DNA of 64,000 bases from Planctomycetota bacterium (GCA_039819165.1 JBCBSM010000002.1:107733-171732); one strand, 5' to 3'. Positions 10,098 through 19,704 are shown, counted from the first letter of the stretch. A program made the numbers and translations. Notes: generated from the sequence alone by a model not told the origin.

Positions 10098-10318
10098 GGG
10101 CGAGCGTAGTCGGCCGCGGCCGTCGTGCCCGAGCCGCACCCGCGGACAACCCGCCGAAAGCGCTGGATGTCCGCGATGCCGTCGAGGGTGCGTCCGCGGT
10201 CCGTTGCGAGCGCGCCGCATTTCGTACGCGTGACGCCGACGATTCTTGACGTGTCACGCGGCGACGCGCACCGGGATGGGGAGCACTGCCCCGATCGCAC
10301 CGCGAAGGAGAACACCCC

Positions 10319-11008
10319 ATGGCACGCATCCTGGACACCATCCGCCGACGCAAGCTCGCCACCATCGCCCTCGTGGCCGCGGCCGCGGCCATATTTCCGA
10401 TCACCGGCGTGGGATGCTCGGTGATCGGCATGGGCGGCTGGGAGGAGCGGGCCTATACGGCCGTCGTGGAGGACGGCCGCTTCGAGATCCGCGACTACGA
10501 GCCGGCCATCCTTGCCACCGCCACCAGCGACGGCACGTTCGGGAGCGCGAGCGGCGAGGCCTTCGGCGAGCTCGGCGGCTACATCTTCGGCAAGAACGCC
10601 GAGGAGGCATCCATCGCGATGACCGTGCCGGTGCAGCGGGTGCCGGTGGGCGCGCCCCGCATCGAGGTGCTGGACGGTGATGCCAACGCGACGACCGCCG
10701 CGGACGAGGCCTGGGAGATGGGCTTCTACATGCCCCGTGAGTGGTCGATGGCATCGCTGCCCGAGCCGACGTCCGATGCGGTCACGATCCGCGAGATTCC
10801 CGGCGAGACGATGGCGGTGTACCGATACTCGGGCGTGCAGCGCGGGAGCGACCTCGAGAAGTACGCCGGCGACCTGCTGGACTGGATCGACGCGAACGGC
10901 TACCTGCCCGCGGGCGAGGCGGAACTGGCGGCCTTCGATCCCCCCTGGACGCTGTGGTTCCTGCGGCGGAACGAGGTGCAGGTGCCGGTGCGGAAGGTCG
11001 GCCAGTAG
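10319..11008 (+). CDS. SOUL family heme-binding protein, exported
   Basis: SOUL/HBP proteins are small heme-binding proteins of unsettled physiological role. The 229-residue protein has a basic N-terminus, a hydrophobic segment (LATIALVAAAAAIFPITGVGCS) that serves as a signal or anchor with a possible but imperfect lipobox, then the SOUL domain. Visible family landmarks are VEDGRFEIRDYEPAILATA, the segment ASIAMTVPVQRV, FYMPREWS and the closing PPWTLWFLRRNEVQVPV. An AAGGAG ribosome site lies 9 nt before the ATG. The gene stands alone between divergent mqnD and a convergent zinc-ribbon gene. Confidence 0.88.
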   Translation: MARILDTIRRRKLATIALVAAAAAIFPITGVGCSVIGMGGWEERAYTAVVEDGRFEIRDYEPAILATATSDGTFGSASGEAFGELGGYIFGKNAEEASIAMTVPVQRVPVGAPRIEVLDGDANATTAADEAWEMGFYMPREWSMASLPEPTSDAVTIREIPGETMAVYRYSGVQRGSDLEKYAGDLLDWIDANGYLPAGEAELAAFDPPWTLWFLRRNEVQVPVRKVGQ

Positions 11009-11027
11009 CGGCCGAGCGCACGCGGCG

Positions 11028-11663
11028 TCAGCGTCGTTTCGGCCGGCCGCACTCGGGGCAGCGCGACGCATCACCGAGGTCGTAGCCGCAACCGACGCAG
11101 TGCCCGCGGCACGTGCGGACCAAACGCCGCACCGGGGCGGGCAGCCGAGAGAGTGCATAGAGCAGGACGGCGTACACGAGCCCGTTGGCCAGCAGGCCAC
11201 TCCAGATCGGCAGGTACGGGAACCGCACGGCGCGGCCCCAGATCTGGAGCTCGGCAAGGCCCTCATCGACATGGCCGGAGAGCCCGCGCACGTCGTGGCC
11301 CCGCGTGTAGAACGTGGGCCACGGGGCGCCGGCCTCGAGGCCCCAGGCATAGGTCCGCCGCCGCATCGCAATCTCGCGCAGCCAGCGGGGCCTTGGATCG
11401 TCTGCCGCCTCGATCTCGGTCTCGCGGCGGAGCGCGCGGATCTGTGCGGCATGACCGATTGGAATCGGCTGGGTCGTCATGAAGCGTGTAGCCCCGAGCG
11501 ACCATTCGCGGCGCACATGAACCTCGAGCTCCGGACTCGGCCGGTACGCGAACACCTCGGTTCGATAGCTCGGCCCGAACTCGTACCACAACACGCCGAT
11601 GGGCGCCGATGTCGCGGAGAATACGAGCCCCAATCCGCCGAAGACCGCCAGGCGCCGGATCAC
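11028..11663 (-). CDS. Membrane protein with C-terminal zinc ribbon
   Basis: The 211-residue protein, starting at a GTG 48 nt after the purF stop, has an N-terminal hydrophobic helix (LAVFGGLGLVFSATSAPIGVLWY), a polar middle and a second helix (GLLANGLVYAVLLYALSRL). It ends with CVGCGYDLGDASRCPECGR, a four-cysteine zinc ribbon of the form CxxCGYDL-CPECG seen at the end of many planctomycete membrane proteins. The longer open frame upstream overlaps purF out of frame and is not used. No function is known. Its position behind purF on the same strand suggests shared transcription only. Confidence 0.65.
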   Translation of the reverse strand: MIRRLAVFGGLGLVFSATSAPIGVLWYEFGPSYRTEVFAYRPSPELEVHVRREWSLGATRFMTTQPIPIGHAAQIRALRRETEIEAADDPRPRWLREIAMRRRTYAWGLEAGAPWPTFYTRGHDVRGLSGHVDEGLAELQIWGRAVRFPYLPIWSGLLANGLVYAVLLYALSRLPAPVRRLVRTCRGHCVGCGYDLGDASRCPECGRPKRR

Positions 11664-11710
11664 GCTGGTCCAGCGGATGCTGGCGACGACTGGGAGCCGG
11701 GCGGCCAGTG

Positions 11711-13273
11711 TCAGGGCCTCGCGGCGGGGTTCTCGGCGGGCGCCGGCTCGCCGCGGCCGTTGGCGAACATGCGGCCCTGGTCGGGATCGATGAACTGCTC
11801 GGTGGTCGGGTGATGCACGTCGATGCGGTACTCGCCGCTCCAGCACGCCGTGCAGTAGCGATCCGGTCCGTGCGCGGCGCACCCGAGCATGCCATCCAGT
11901 GAGAGGAAACGCAGGCTATCCACGCCCAGGAACTGGCGGATCTGCTCGGGGTCCCGGCCGTTGGCGACCAGCTCGTTCTTGCGGGCGAAGTCCACGCCGA
12001 AGTAGCACGGGTGGCGGATGGGCGGGCAGCTGATGCGGAGGTGGATCTCGGCGGCGCCGGCGTCGTAGATCTGCCGCATCTTCAGCCGCGTCGTCGTGCC
12101 GCGGACGATCGAGTCGTCCACGACGACCACACGCTTGCCGCGGACGATCTCGCCGATGACGTTCAGCTTGAGGCGGACGGCGGTCTCCCGCTCGCCCTGC
12201 GTGGGCTTGATGAACGTACGGCCCACGTAGCGGTTGGGCACGATGCCCTCGCGGTAGGGCACGCCGCTGGCCCGCGCGTAGCCGTTGGCGGCCGACCGCC
12301 CCGAATCGGGCATCGGCATGACGTAGTCGGGTGGATCGTCGCGGAGCAGGTCGTCCTCGGCCCAGAGCGTCGCGCCCAGGTCCTCGCGGAACGTCTGCAC
12401 GTTCTGGCCGAAGACCGTGCTCGCCGGGCTGGCGAAGTACACGTGCTCGAAGACGCACATCGCCGTTCGCTCGGCCGCGGGCGCGAACCGGCGGCTGGAG
12501 ACGCCATCGAAGCCCAGCGTCACGATCTCGCCGGGCTCGACCTCCCGCTCGAAGGTCGCGCCGAGCACGTCGAAGGCCACCGTCTCGCTCGCAACCACGG
12601 GCGAACCGTCGGGCATCGTGCCCAGCGCCAGCGGGCGGAAGCCCCAGGGGTCCCGCGCGGCCTCGAGGCGGTCCTCGAACAACATCAGCAGGGAAAAGGC
12701 GCCCTGCAGCCGGCGGAGCGTGGCGGCGACGGGGTCTGGCGCGGCCTGCTGCTCGGGGCCGGCCAGAAGGTGGATGATGACCTCGGTGTCGCTGGTCGTC
12801 CGGAACAGGTGCCCCTGCTCGCCGAATCGCCGCCGCATCGCCCGCGCGTTGACGAGGTTGCCGTTGTGCGCCAGCGCAATCTGGCCCCGCGGCATGGTCT
12901 GCACCAGCGGCTGGGCGTTCAGGTCGCTGCTCTCGCCCGTGGTGCTATAGCGGTTGTGGCCGATGGTGGCGACGGGGTCGGCGGCCCTGAGCCGGACGAG
13001 CGTCAGCTCATCGAAGACCTCGGCCACCAGCCCCATGCCGGTGTGGCCCGTGATGGTCCGCCCCGACGTGCCCGCGATGCCCGCCGACTCCTGGCCGCGG
13101 TGCTGCTGGGCGTACAGGGCGGTGTACGCGTGGCCGACGGGGTCCGTGGTGCCCCAGACGCCGAAGACGGCGCACTTCTCCTTCTTCTCGCCGGCATCGG
13201 GCCAGCCGCCGCAACCGGGATCAACGGCCGCGGGCAGCTGGGGTAGGGCGACACGGGCGGGACTCTTTGGCAT
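11711..13273 (-). CDS. purF: Amidophosphoribosyltransferase
   Basis: PurF makes 5-phosphoribosylamine from PRPP and glutamine, the first committed step of purine synthesis. The 520-residue protein has the N-terminal Ntn glutaminase domain beginning KCAVFGVWG, where Cys34 would become the nucleophile after removal of a propeptide, then HNRYSTTGES and HNGNLVNA. The phosphoribosyltransferase domain has the PRPP loop VVVVDDSIVRGTT. Cysteines at CVFEHVYF, SCPPIRHPCYFG and YCTACWSGEY fit the ligands of the [4Fe-4S] cluster of the Bacillus-type enzyme. The predicted propeptide of 33 residues is longer than the roughly ten known in Bacillus; no later canonical start fits. The gene diverges from rpsD. 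Confidence 0.96.
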   Translation of the reverse strand: MPKSPARVALPQLPAAVDPGCGGWPDAGEKKEKCAVFGVWGTTDPVGHAYTALYAQQHRGQESAGIAGTSGRTITGHTGMGLVAEVFDELTLVRLRAADPVATIGHNRYSTTGESSDLNAQPLVQTMPRGQIALAHNGNLVNARAMRRRFGEQGHLFRTTSDTEVIIHLLAGPEQQAAPDPVAATLRRLQGAFSLLMLFEDRLEAARDPWGFRPLALGTMPDGSPVVASETVAFDVLGATFEREVEPGEIVTLGFDGVSSRRFAPAAERTAMCVFEHVYFASPASTVFGQNVQTFREDLGATLWAEDDLLRDDPPDYVMPMPDSGRSAANGYARASGVPYREGIVPNRYVGRTFIKPTQGERETAVRLKLNVIGEIVRGKRVVVVDDSIVRGTTTRLKMRQIYDAGAAEIHLRISCPPIRHPCYFGVDFARKNELVANGRDPEQIRQFLGVDSLRFLSLDGMLGCAAHGPDRYCTACWSGEYRIDVHHPTTEQFIDPDQGRMFANGRGEPAPAENPAARP

Positions 13274-13523
13274 GCGCACCCCTCGTCCCACATGGTATGG
13301 GCCTCCCGCGACCGACCCCGGCCGGAATCCGGTTGATCCGAAGTTCTCGGCGGCCTTGAATCCCCTTCCCTGGCCCGCGGATGGGCCGGATCAGCCCCGC
13401 CGGCCCGCAGTCGCGGCTTGCCGGCCTGATCGCCGGACCCCGATGCGCCCCCATGATGGCGTATCGGACGCCTTCCGGCACCCTCGGAGGGCCCGTGCCC
13501 TTCGTGCGGACGGAGATGCAGCC

Positions 13524-14129
13524 ATGGCTAACTACACCGGACCCAAGGTCCGCCTCAGCCGCCGCGTCGGCGTGCCCATCGAGGCCGTCGACAAGCACGC
13601 CAGCAACGAGCGGGTCCGCCAGCCGCCGGGCATCCATGGCGGCCGCGGCCGCCGGCCTCGGGACTACGGCATCCGCCTGACCGAGAAGCAGAAGCTCCGC
13701 TTCCACTACAACGTGGGCGAGAAGCAGTTCCGCCGCTTCGTCAAGGAGGCCAAGCGACTGCCCGGCAACTCGGGCGACATGCTGCTCGTGCTCCTCGAGC
13801 GTCGGCTGGACAACGTCATTCGCCGCATGGGCATCGCCCGCACCATCTGGGCGGCGCGGCAGATGGTGGCCCACGGCCACGTGCTGGTCGACGGCCGCAA
13901 GACCGATCGCCCCAGCTTCATGGTCAAGCCGGGCATGGAGATCTCCATCAAGGAGAAGACCCACAAGCTCTGCCGCGAGAACATGGAGAGCCTGCCGGGC
14001 CACGAGGTGCCCGAGTGGATCAGCCTCAACCCCGGCGAGCTGAAGGCAAAGATCGTCTCCGTCCCGCGGGCCGAGGAGATCCCCTTCCGCGTGAACACCA
14101 ACCTCGTCATCGAGTTCTACCGCTTCTGA
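13524..14129 (+). CDS. rpsD: 30S ribosomal protein S4
   Basis: S4 nucleates 30S assembly by binding 16S rRNA. The 201-residue protein begins ANYTGPKVRLSRRVG, has the basic GIHGGRGRRPRDYGIRLTEKQKLRFHYNVGEKQFRRF segment and the S4 RNA-binding domain RRLDNVIRRMGIARTIWAARQMVAHGHVLVDG, and ends VIEFYRF. The length is standard. It is outside the usual alpha-operon context (no rpsM, rpsK or rpoA here), as in lineages with a stand-alone rpsD. The 250 bp upstream are GC-rich and hold no gene; I could not identify a defined S4 autoregulatory fold there. Confidence 0.97.
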   Translation: MANYTGPKVRLSRRVGVPIEAVDKHASNERVRQPPGIHGGRGRRPRDYGIRLTEKQKLRFHYNVGEKQFRRFVKEAKRLPGNSGDMLLVLLERRLDNVIRRMGIARTIWAARQMVAHGHVLVDGRKTDRPSFMVKPGMEISIKEKTHKLCRENMESLPGHEVPEWISLNPGELKAKIVSVPRAEEIPFRVNTNLVIEFYRF

Positions 14130-14187
14130 GCCTCCCGGTCGCGGGAGCCTCGGTCGCAGGATCGCGCGGCGGCGCGCGGGGGCCGGC

Positions 14188-16236
14188 ATGCTCAAGTTCC
14201 TCCGCAAGCATACCAAGTGGCTGCTGATCATCTTCGGCGTGTTCCTGATGGTCGCCTTCACGGCGCCGCAGGCCATCACGCAGCTCAGCCAGGGCCTAGC
14301 CAACCCCACCGTCGCGACGCTGGACGGCAAGGACATCGACGCCCGTACGCTCGCCGAGGCCGAGCGGCAGATGGACGTCGCCGGCTTCATCGTGGGGTCC
14401 AGCCCGGCCTTCGCCGCCCTGCTGGACGACCGCAACACGGGCCTCCACTGGATCATGCTGACCACCGAGGCCGAGCGGGCCGGGCTCATGGGCATCCGCG
14501 AGGATGGCCGGCTCTGGCTCGAGGAGCTCGCCGAGCCCTTCGCGTTCGTCCAGCTCGAGTCCGAGCTCTCGCTCCGATACGGCCGGGACATCGCACGCCA
14601 GCTCGCGGGCTTCCAATGGAACAGCCTGGACCCCGAGATCCGGCAGGCCCGCATCGACCAGGCCTTCGGCGCACTCCAGCGGCCGCCTCCCGGCACCAGC
14701 GAGCGGGAGTACCACGAGGCGCTCAGCGCCGCCCGTGGCGTGCAGCGGCTCATCGACGGCTACTGGGACAGCGCCGCGCTGTCGGATGCCCGGGCCCGCC
14801 GCGAGAGCGCCCGGATCCAGCGCACCGCGAGCGTCGAGGCGTTCTGGATCGAGGCTGCGCGGTTCGCCGACGCCATGGGCGAGCCCACGGCCGAGCAGCT
14901 CGACGAGCACTACGCCCGCTTCGCGTCCACGGATGAGGGCGGCGGCGAATTCGGCATCGGGTACACGCTGCCTCCGCGGGTGACGCTGGAGATCCTCCAG
15001 ATCGACCGCGCCGCGATCGAGGCCGGCATCGAGCCCGACAGCCTGGAGGTCCGCAAGCGCTACCAGCTGCAGGCCCGGGAGGACGAGCGGGCCGGCCGCG
15101 AGCCGCCGCCGTTCGCCGACGCCCGCGAGCGGATCGCCTCCGAGATGCGGCGGGAGATGGCCGAGGACGTGATCCGTGTCGCACGGCAGGCGTTCGTGGC
15201 CGCGATGTCCGAGGCGACCCGTGAGCTGCAATCCGACGGGCCCTACAAGCGGCTGCCCGAGGGCTTCGCCGCCCAGCGTCCCAGCTTCGAGACGATCGCC
15301 CGGCGGATGGTCGAGGCCGTCGCGCTGACCCGCGTCCCGCTGGCAGAGGGCGGCCGCGTCGAACTGCCCGAACCCACCGTCATCCGGCCCGAGGGCTGGC
15401 AGACCTTCGCCGACGTGTCGGCCATCGAGGGCTTCGCGTCCGCGATCCTGCAGGTGGGCTCCACCCCGCTGCCGGCGTCCCAGGCGATCTTTGCGGTGCG
15501 GGAACTGCGGGCCGACACGGGCGGACGACTGGCGATCCAGGCGGGGCTGCCCGCGGCCGACTCGCCCGTCGTGGATGCCGCCGGCAACGTCTACTTTTAC
15601 ACGGTGCTCGACGTCCGCGACCGCTCCGAGCCCGACGATCGTGCGGAGATCGCCGAGCGGCTCGTCGACGACTGGCGGACGCTGCAGGCCTTCCAGCGGC
15701 TCGAGGCATTGGCGTCGCAGACCCGCAACCGGGCGAGCACCGCGGGCCTGACCGCGGCCGCACTGCAGCTGGCCGAGGTGCTGCCGGGCGACATCGACAC
15801 ACCGGAGCTTGCGCAGCTCACCGTCACGCCGGCGCAGGTCGCCGGCGCGCCGCCGCTGAACCAGCCGGCCTTCCGCGACGAGATCATGGCGATCTTCGAT
15901 GCGCTCGATCCGCTGGTGGACGTCGAGACGGTGCCGCCCGAGCAGCGGACCTTTGCCCAGCCGGTGCCATCCACGCTGACGCTCGGCGTCGGCATCGTCC
16001 GCGGCACGACGCCGCTCACCATCGAGGACTACCTCCGCAGCGCTGACCTGCTGAACCAGAACATCCGATTCAACGAGCTGCGGTCGCAGCTGGTCGACGG
16101 CCCCTTCGTCTTCGAAGCCATGCGGGAGCGGCTCGGCCTCGAGATCGTGTCCGAGGACGACGACCCGCGGGACGCCGCAGCCTCCGAATCCGAGCCAGAA
16201 GCCGAGACAGAGACCGCGACCGGCGAAGACGGCTGA
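14188..16236 (+). CDS. Membrane-anchored SurA/PpiD-like periplasmic chaperone
   Basis: The 682-residue protein starts MLKFLRKHTKWLLIIFGVFLMVAF, one transmembrane helix with a basic cytoplasmic side, typical of PpiD-type folding factors that face the periplasm. The rest is charged and helical, with a SurA_N-like segment (VATLDGKDIDARTLAEAERQM) and further helical repeats. I do not see a convincing parvulin active site, so it may be a chaperone without peptidyl-prolyl isomerase activity. The tail is an acidic Glu/Ala/Thr stretch. It lies 58 nt after rpsD and converges with truB with 5 nt between the stops. Confidence 0.7.
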   Translation: MLKFLRKHTKWLLIIFGVFLMVAFTAPQAITQLSQGLANPTVATLDGKDIDARTLAEAERQMDVAGFIVGSSPAFAALLDDRNTGLHWIMLTTEAERAGLMGIREDGRLWLEELAEPFAFVQLESELSLRYGRDIARQLAGFQWNSLDPEIRQARIDQAFGALQRPPPGTSEREYHEALSAARGVQRLIDGYWDSAALSDARARRESARIQRTASVEAFWIEAARFADAMGEPTAEQLDEHYARFASTDEGGGEFGIGYTLPPRVTLEILQIDRAAIEAGIEPDSLEVRKRYQLQAREDERAGREPPPFADARERIASEMRREMAEDVIRVARQAFVAAMSEATRELQSDGPYKRLPEGFAAQRPSFETIARRMVEAVALTRVPLAEGGRVELPEPTVIRPEGWQTFADVSAIEGFASAILQVGSTPLPASQAIFAVRELRADTGGRLAIQAGLPAADSPVVDAAGNVYFYTVLDVRDRSEPDDRAEIAERLVDDWRTLQAFQRLEALASQTRNRASTAGLTAAALQLAEVLPGDIDTPELAQLTVTPAQVAGAPPLNQPAFRDEIMAIFDALDPLVDVETVPPEQRTFAQPVPSTLTLGVGIVRGTTPLTIEDYLRSADLLNQNIRFNELRSQLVDGPFVFEAMRERLGLEIVSEDDDPRDAAASESEPEAETETATGEDG

Positions 16237-16241
16237 AGCCT

Positions 16242-16955
16242 TCAGGCCTCCGGCGGTTCGAGATCGGACTGGGTGAGCGACTCCGGCAACTCATCGATCG
16301 TGGTCGCGTCCTCGATCGCGAACCGCCCCACCGCCGTCCGCCGCAGCCCCGCGAGCATGCCGCCCGTCCCGAGCGCATGGCCCACGTCCCGCGCCAGGCT
16401 GCGGATGTAGACGCCCTTGCCGCACCGAACTCCGAGCGTCAGCATCGGCCACGCGTACCCGAGCGCGGCGATCGCGTGGATCTCGACGCGGCGCGGGGCC
16501 AGATCCGGCGGCGCGCCGGCGCGAGCCAGCGCGTACGCACGGCGGCCGCCGACCTTGATGGCGCTGTAGGCCGGCGGCACCTGGTCGATCTCGCCGACAA
16601 AGCCACGGAGCGCGGCGCGGATCGCGTCGTCGGTCGGCGGCCCGGCGACGCGGACGGGCCGGCGTGCGCCCTCGCGGTCGTCGGTGTCGGAGAACGCCGA
16701 CAGGTCGACCTTGGCCACGTACCGCTTCTCGCCGGCCATGACGCGGTCGCAGAGCTTGGTGGCGCGACCGCACAGCACGACGAGCACCCCGCTGGCGAGC
16801 GGGTCGAGCGTGCCGCCGTGGCCGACCTTGACCCGCTTGGGCGCGCCGCCGCGCCGCAGCTTCGCGCGGACGATGGCGCACGCCTTCATCGAGCTGGGGC
16901 CGATGGGCTTGTCGATCACCAGCAGGCCGCTGATGGGGGGCGCGGGCTCGGTCAT
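16242..16955 (-). CDS. truB: tRNA pseudouridine-55 synthase TruB
   Basis: TruB converts U55 in the T-loop of tRNAs to pseudouridine. The 237-residue protein shows the family signature VGHGGTLDPLASGVLVVLCG with the catalytic Asp, GLLVIDKPIGPSSMKA at the N-terminus, then YVAKVDLSAFSDTDDREG, VPPAYSAIKVGGRRAYALAR and CGKGVYIRSLARDVG. It lacks a C-terminal PUA domain, giving a length at the short end of the family. The start ATG overlaps the stop of the upstream glycosyltransferase gene by 4 nt (ATGA), so the two are translationally coupled. Confidence 0.95.
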   Translation of the reverse strand: MTEPAPPISGLLVIDKPIGPSSMKACAIVRAKLRRGGAPKRVKVGHGGTLDPLASGVLVVLCGRATKLCDRVMAGEKRYVAKVDLSAFSDTDDREGARRPVRVAGPPTDDAIRAALRGFVGEIDQVPPAYSAIKVGGRRAYALARAGAPPDLAPRRVEIHAIAALGYAWPMLTLGVRCGKGVYIRSLARDVGHALGTGGMLAGLRRTAVGRFAIEDATTIDELPESLTQSDLEPPEA

Positions 16956-18754
16956 CGCAGCCGATCCGCGTCGCGAGCGGGCACGATGGACACCGCCACG
17001 GGCTTGCCCCGGGAGTAGTTGAAGCCCCGCTCGGTCGGGTAGCCCTCGGGCGGCGCGGCCAGGCGGTCGTGCTGCACCACCAGGAGCGCACCGGGATTGG
17101 ATGCGGCCCACGTCCGCCACTGATCGTCGGCGAGTCGCTGCGCCCGGCCGCGGGTCGCGAAGATGAGGCTGTCCTCGTGGTAGCCGACCAGGCCGACGGC
17201 GGCGGTCTCGTCGGCGGCGCGCAGGGCGGCGGCGATGCGGGGCGACAGATCGACGACGGACGCGCCGGGCAGCCCCACGCCGATCATCGCCCACCAGGCC
17301 ATGACCGCCCCGGCGACCGCGGCGACCTGGGCTGCGAGGTACCGGCGGCGGCGGATCGCCAGCAGCATCGAGACGCCCGGCACCGCGAAGGCGATCGCGA
17401 GGATGGCCGCGGCGGCCGAGGCGGCGGCGACGCGATCGTCGTGCGCCGCGAGGGCGATGCCGATCCCGCCCGCGGCGACGATCACGCCGACGCCGAAGAG
17501 TGCCCAGAGCCACGCGAGCGCACGGAACCACCCGCGCCGGACGATCGCCGCCGAGCCGCGCACGACCGGAGGCATGGCCCGCGCCGCCAGCAGCGCGAGC
17601 GCCGGGTACAGCGGCATCGTGTAGTGCGGCAGCTTGGTGCTGACCAGCTCGAACACGATCCAGGACGGCACGATCCAGGCGAGCAGGAACGCCTCGGCCG
17701 GCCGGTCGTACACGAGGGCGCGCAGCGTCGCGGCGGTGCGAGACAACCAGCCAGGGCCCTTCGCCGCTCGCTTCGCACGAAGCCACGGCCGCACCACGCC
17801 GTATCCCAGCAGCAGCGTGCCGGGCCAGAGCAGTGCGAGCACGAGCAGCAGGTGGTAGCCGGGTGGGCCCGAGTGGCCCTCCTTCGCGGACACGCTGCGG
17901 CCCAGCGTCTCGTCGTGGATGATGGCTACGTACTCGCCGAAGCCCACGTGGGTGGCGACGGCGAGCACCCAGGGCGCTACTACGAGCACGGCGAGGAAGA
18001 CGCCCCAGATGGGACGGATGCCGCTCAGGGGTCGCCACGTCCGGCCGGCGAGCGCGAGCGCCGCGACCGCCAGCAGCGCAACCATGGGCGTGATCGGCCC
18101 CTTGGTGAGCACGCCCAGGCCGACGGCAAGCCAGAATGCCGCCGCCCATCCGCGGGATCGCGTGCGGAGGGTCGTCCACAGCAGCAGCATCGCGAGGGTC
18201 GTGACGCAGACGAGCAGGTGGTCGGCCCGGGCCTGCCGCGCTTCCCAGACGAAGATTGGGCACGCCGCGAGCATGCCGGCCGCCAGGATCCCGACGCGCG
18301 GGCCGAACATGCGGCAGCCCAGCCGCCAGGTGAGCAGCACGGTGCCAACGGCGGCGAGCAGCGACGGCACACGGTACATCCAGATGGCATCGCGCATCGG
18401 CTCGAAGCCGGTGAGCACCGCCGCCGACGCCGCCTGCGCCCAGTAGATGAGCGGCGGCTTGTTGAGCCGCGGCGTGTCCTGCACCATGGGCACGACGAGG
18501 CCGCCGGCGTGCAGGGCCGGATCGCGCTCGGCGGGTGTCAGCAGGACGGCCTCGAGCATCTGCCGGCTGGCCTGCGCGAAGCGGGCCTCGTCGCGGTCGA
18601 TGGTCGGCAGGCGGAAGAAGCCCGGGAGGAAGGCGGCGAGGCACAACGCGACGAGCGCGAGCCCGCCCCCGGTGCGGCCGTACCATTTCGCTCCCCGCCA
18701 GGCCGCGGGACGATCACTCTGGGCGCCGGATGGTGCGGTGAGGAACGCGAGCAT
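16952..18754 (-). CDS. ArnT/PMT-like integral membrane glycosyltransferase
   Basis: The 600-residue protein has about twelve hydrophobic helices and belongs to the lipid-linked sugar transferases of the GT-C fold (PMT/ArnT group). The first loop contains the family acidic signature DRDEARFAQASRQML near residue 53, and a later loop has QDTPRLNKPPLIYW, matching the conserved NKPP region. Such enzymes move a sugar from polyprenyl phosphate to lipid A, protein or another envelope acceptor. The acceptor here cannot be read from sequence. It is followed by truB with a 4-nt overlap. Its ATG shares the palindrome CATG with the divergently read PAP2 gene. Confidence 0.85.
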   Translation of the reverse strand: MLAFLTAPSGAQSDRPAAWRGAKWYGRTGGGLALVALCLAAFLPGFFRLPTIDRDEARFAQASRQMLEAVLLTPAERDPALHAGGLVVPMVQDTPRLNKPPLIYWAQAASAAVLTGFEPMRDAIWMYRVPSLLAAVGTVLLTWRLGCRMFGPRVGILAAGMLAACPIFVWEARQARADHLLVCVTTLAMLLLWTTLRTRSRGWAAAFWLAVGLGVLTKGPITPMVALLAVAALALAGRTWRPLSGIRPIWGVFLAVLVVAPWVLAVATHVGFGEYVAIIHDETLGRSVSAKEGHSGPPGYHLLLVLALLWPGTLLLGYGVVRPWLRAKRAAKGPGWLSRTAATLRALVYDRPAEAFLLAWIVPSWIVFELVSTKLPHYTMPLYPALALLAARAMPPVVRGSAAIVRRGWFRALAWLWALFGVGVIVAAGGIGIALAAHDDRVAAASAAAAILAIAFAVPGVSMLLAIRRRRYLAAQVAAVAGAVMAWWAMIGVGLPGASVVDLSPRIAAALRAADETAAVGLVGYHEDSLIFATRGRAQRLADDQWRTWAASNPGALLVVQHDRLAAPPEGYPTERGFNYSRGKPVAVSIVPARDADRLR

Positions 18755-19628
18755 GGGGCCCAGCGGGCTGCAACGGGCGTGGGACTATAACCGGGGGGTT
18801 CCGGCGTGGCTGCGGCCCGCGGCGATCGGCTTCGACGCGCTGATGACCGGCGTCTTCCGGTCGTGGGTCTGGACGGGCCTGCCGTCGCGGCGGCAGTGGG
18901 CGCGGCCGCTGCTCGTGGGCGTGCTCGTCGGCCTGCTGCTGCTGCCGCTCGACGGCATGCTGATCGAGCTGGCGCGATGGATCGACCGCGAGCGCATCGT
19001 CGGCGGCGACGTCCGCCGCGTGCTGGTGACCCTCGGCGAGTATGGCCAGGGCGTGTGGCTGGTGCTGGTCGCCATCGCGGTCTGGTGCCTGCACCCCGCC
19101 GGGCGGCGACGACTGGCGGACCTTGCGCTGGCCGTCCCCGTGCTGCTGGTGCTGGTCAACGCCGGCAAGATGCTCATCGGCCGGCCCCGCCCCCGCGACG
19201 GCATGGCCGACCTCTATGGCTCGATCGACTTCCTCGGCCCGCTGGGGCAGCACCCCTTCGCGGCGGCGGCCCACGAGGATGCCGTCGGCGTGCGGCACGC
19301 CTGGCAGATCCTGCCCCCGGCGGACCTGAGCGACATCCACTCCATGCCGTCGAGCCACACGGCCTTCGCCTTCCTGCTGTCGGCCTTCTTGGCGTGCGCG
19401 TACCCGGCGATCGCGAGGCTGGCCTTCGTGCTGGCCGTGATCGTTGCCGTGTCGCGGGTCATCGAGCGGGCGCACTGGCCGAGCGATACCGCACTGGGGG
19501 CGGCCCTCGGGCTGGCGGTCGGGCTGGTCTTCGTGCGTCGAGAGCTCGGCCAGCGGCTTGTCGACGCCGTGCGGCGGTGGCTGGGCTACGCACCGGTCTT
19601 CCGGCCCCAGGCGTCAACGGCCGCGTAG
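18753..19628 (+). CDS. PAP2-family membrane phosphatase
   Basis: The 291-residue protein carries the three catalytic motifs of type-2 phosphatidic acid phosphatases: KMLIGRPRPRDG, PSSHT and SRVIERAHWPSD, with the two active-site His. Several hydrophobic helices surround them (PLLVGVLVGLLLLPL, VWLVLVAIAVWCL, VPVLLVLVNA, FAFLLSAFLACAYP). It probably dephosphorylates a lipid such as undecaprenyl diphosphate or phosphatidate at the membrane. I favour the ATG at 18753, which overlaps the divergent glycosyltransferase start; ATG 18843 is a shorter alternative that removes 30 residues and leaves the catalytic domain intact. Pairing with a lipid-sugar transferase suggests a shared role in polyprenyl-phosphate metabolism, by inference. 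Confidence 0.85.
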   Translation: MGPSGLQRAWDYNRGVPAWLRPAAIGFDALMTGVFRSWVWTGLPSRRQWARPLLVGVLVGLLLLPLDGMLIELARWIDRERIVGGDVRRVLVTLGEYGQGVWLVLVAIAVWCLHPAGRRRLADLALAVPVLLVLVNAGKMLIGRPRPRDGMADLYGSIDFLGPLGQHPFAAAAHEDAVGVRHAWQILPPADLSDIHSMPSSHTAFAFLLSAFLACAYPAIARLAFVLAVIVAVSRVIERAHWPSDTALGAALGLAVGLVFVRRELGQRLVDAVRRWLGYAPVFRPQASTAA

Positions 19629-19704
19629 GCGACCTGGGCTCGCGTCGGCCGCGGATGGAGCCCCCGCCGCCTATCCTGCGGGCCCGCAATCGGGACCCAC
19701 TAGT

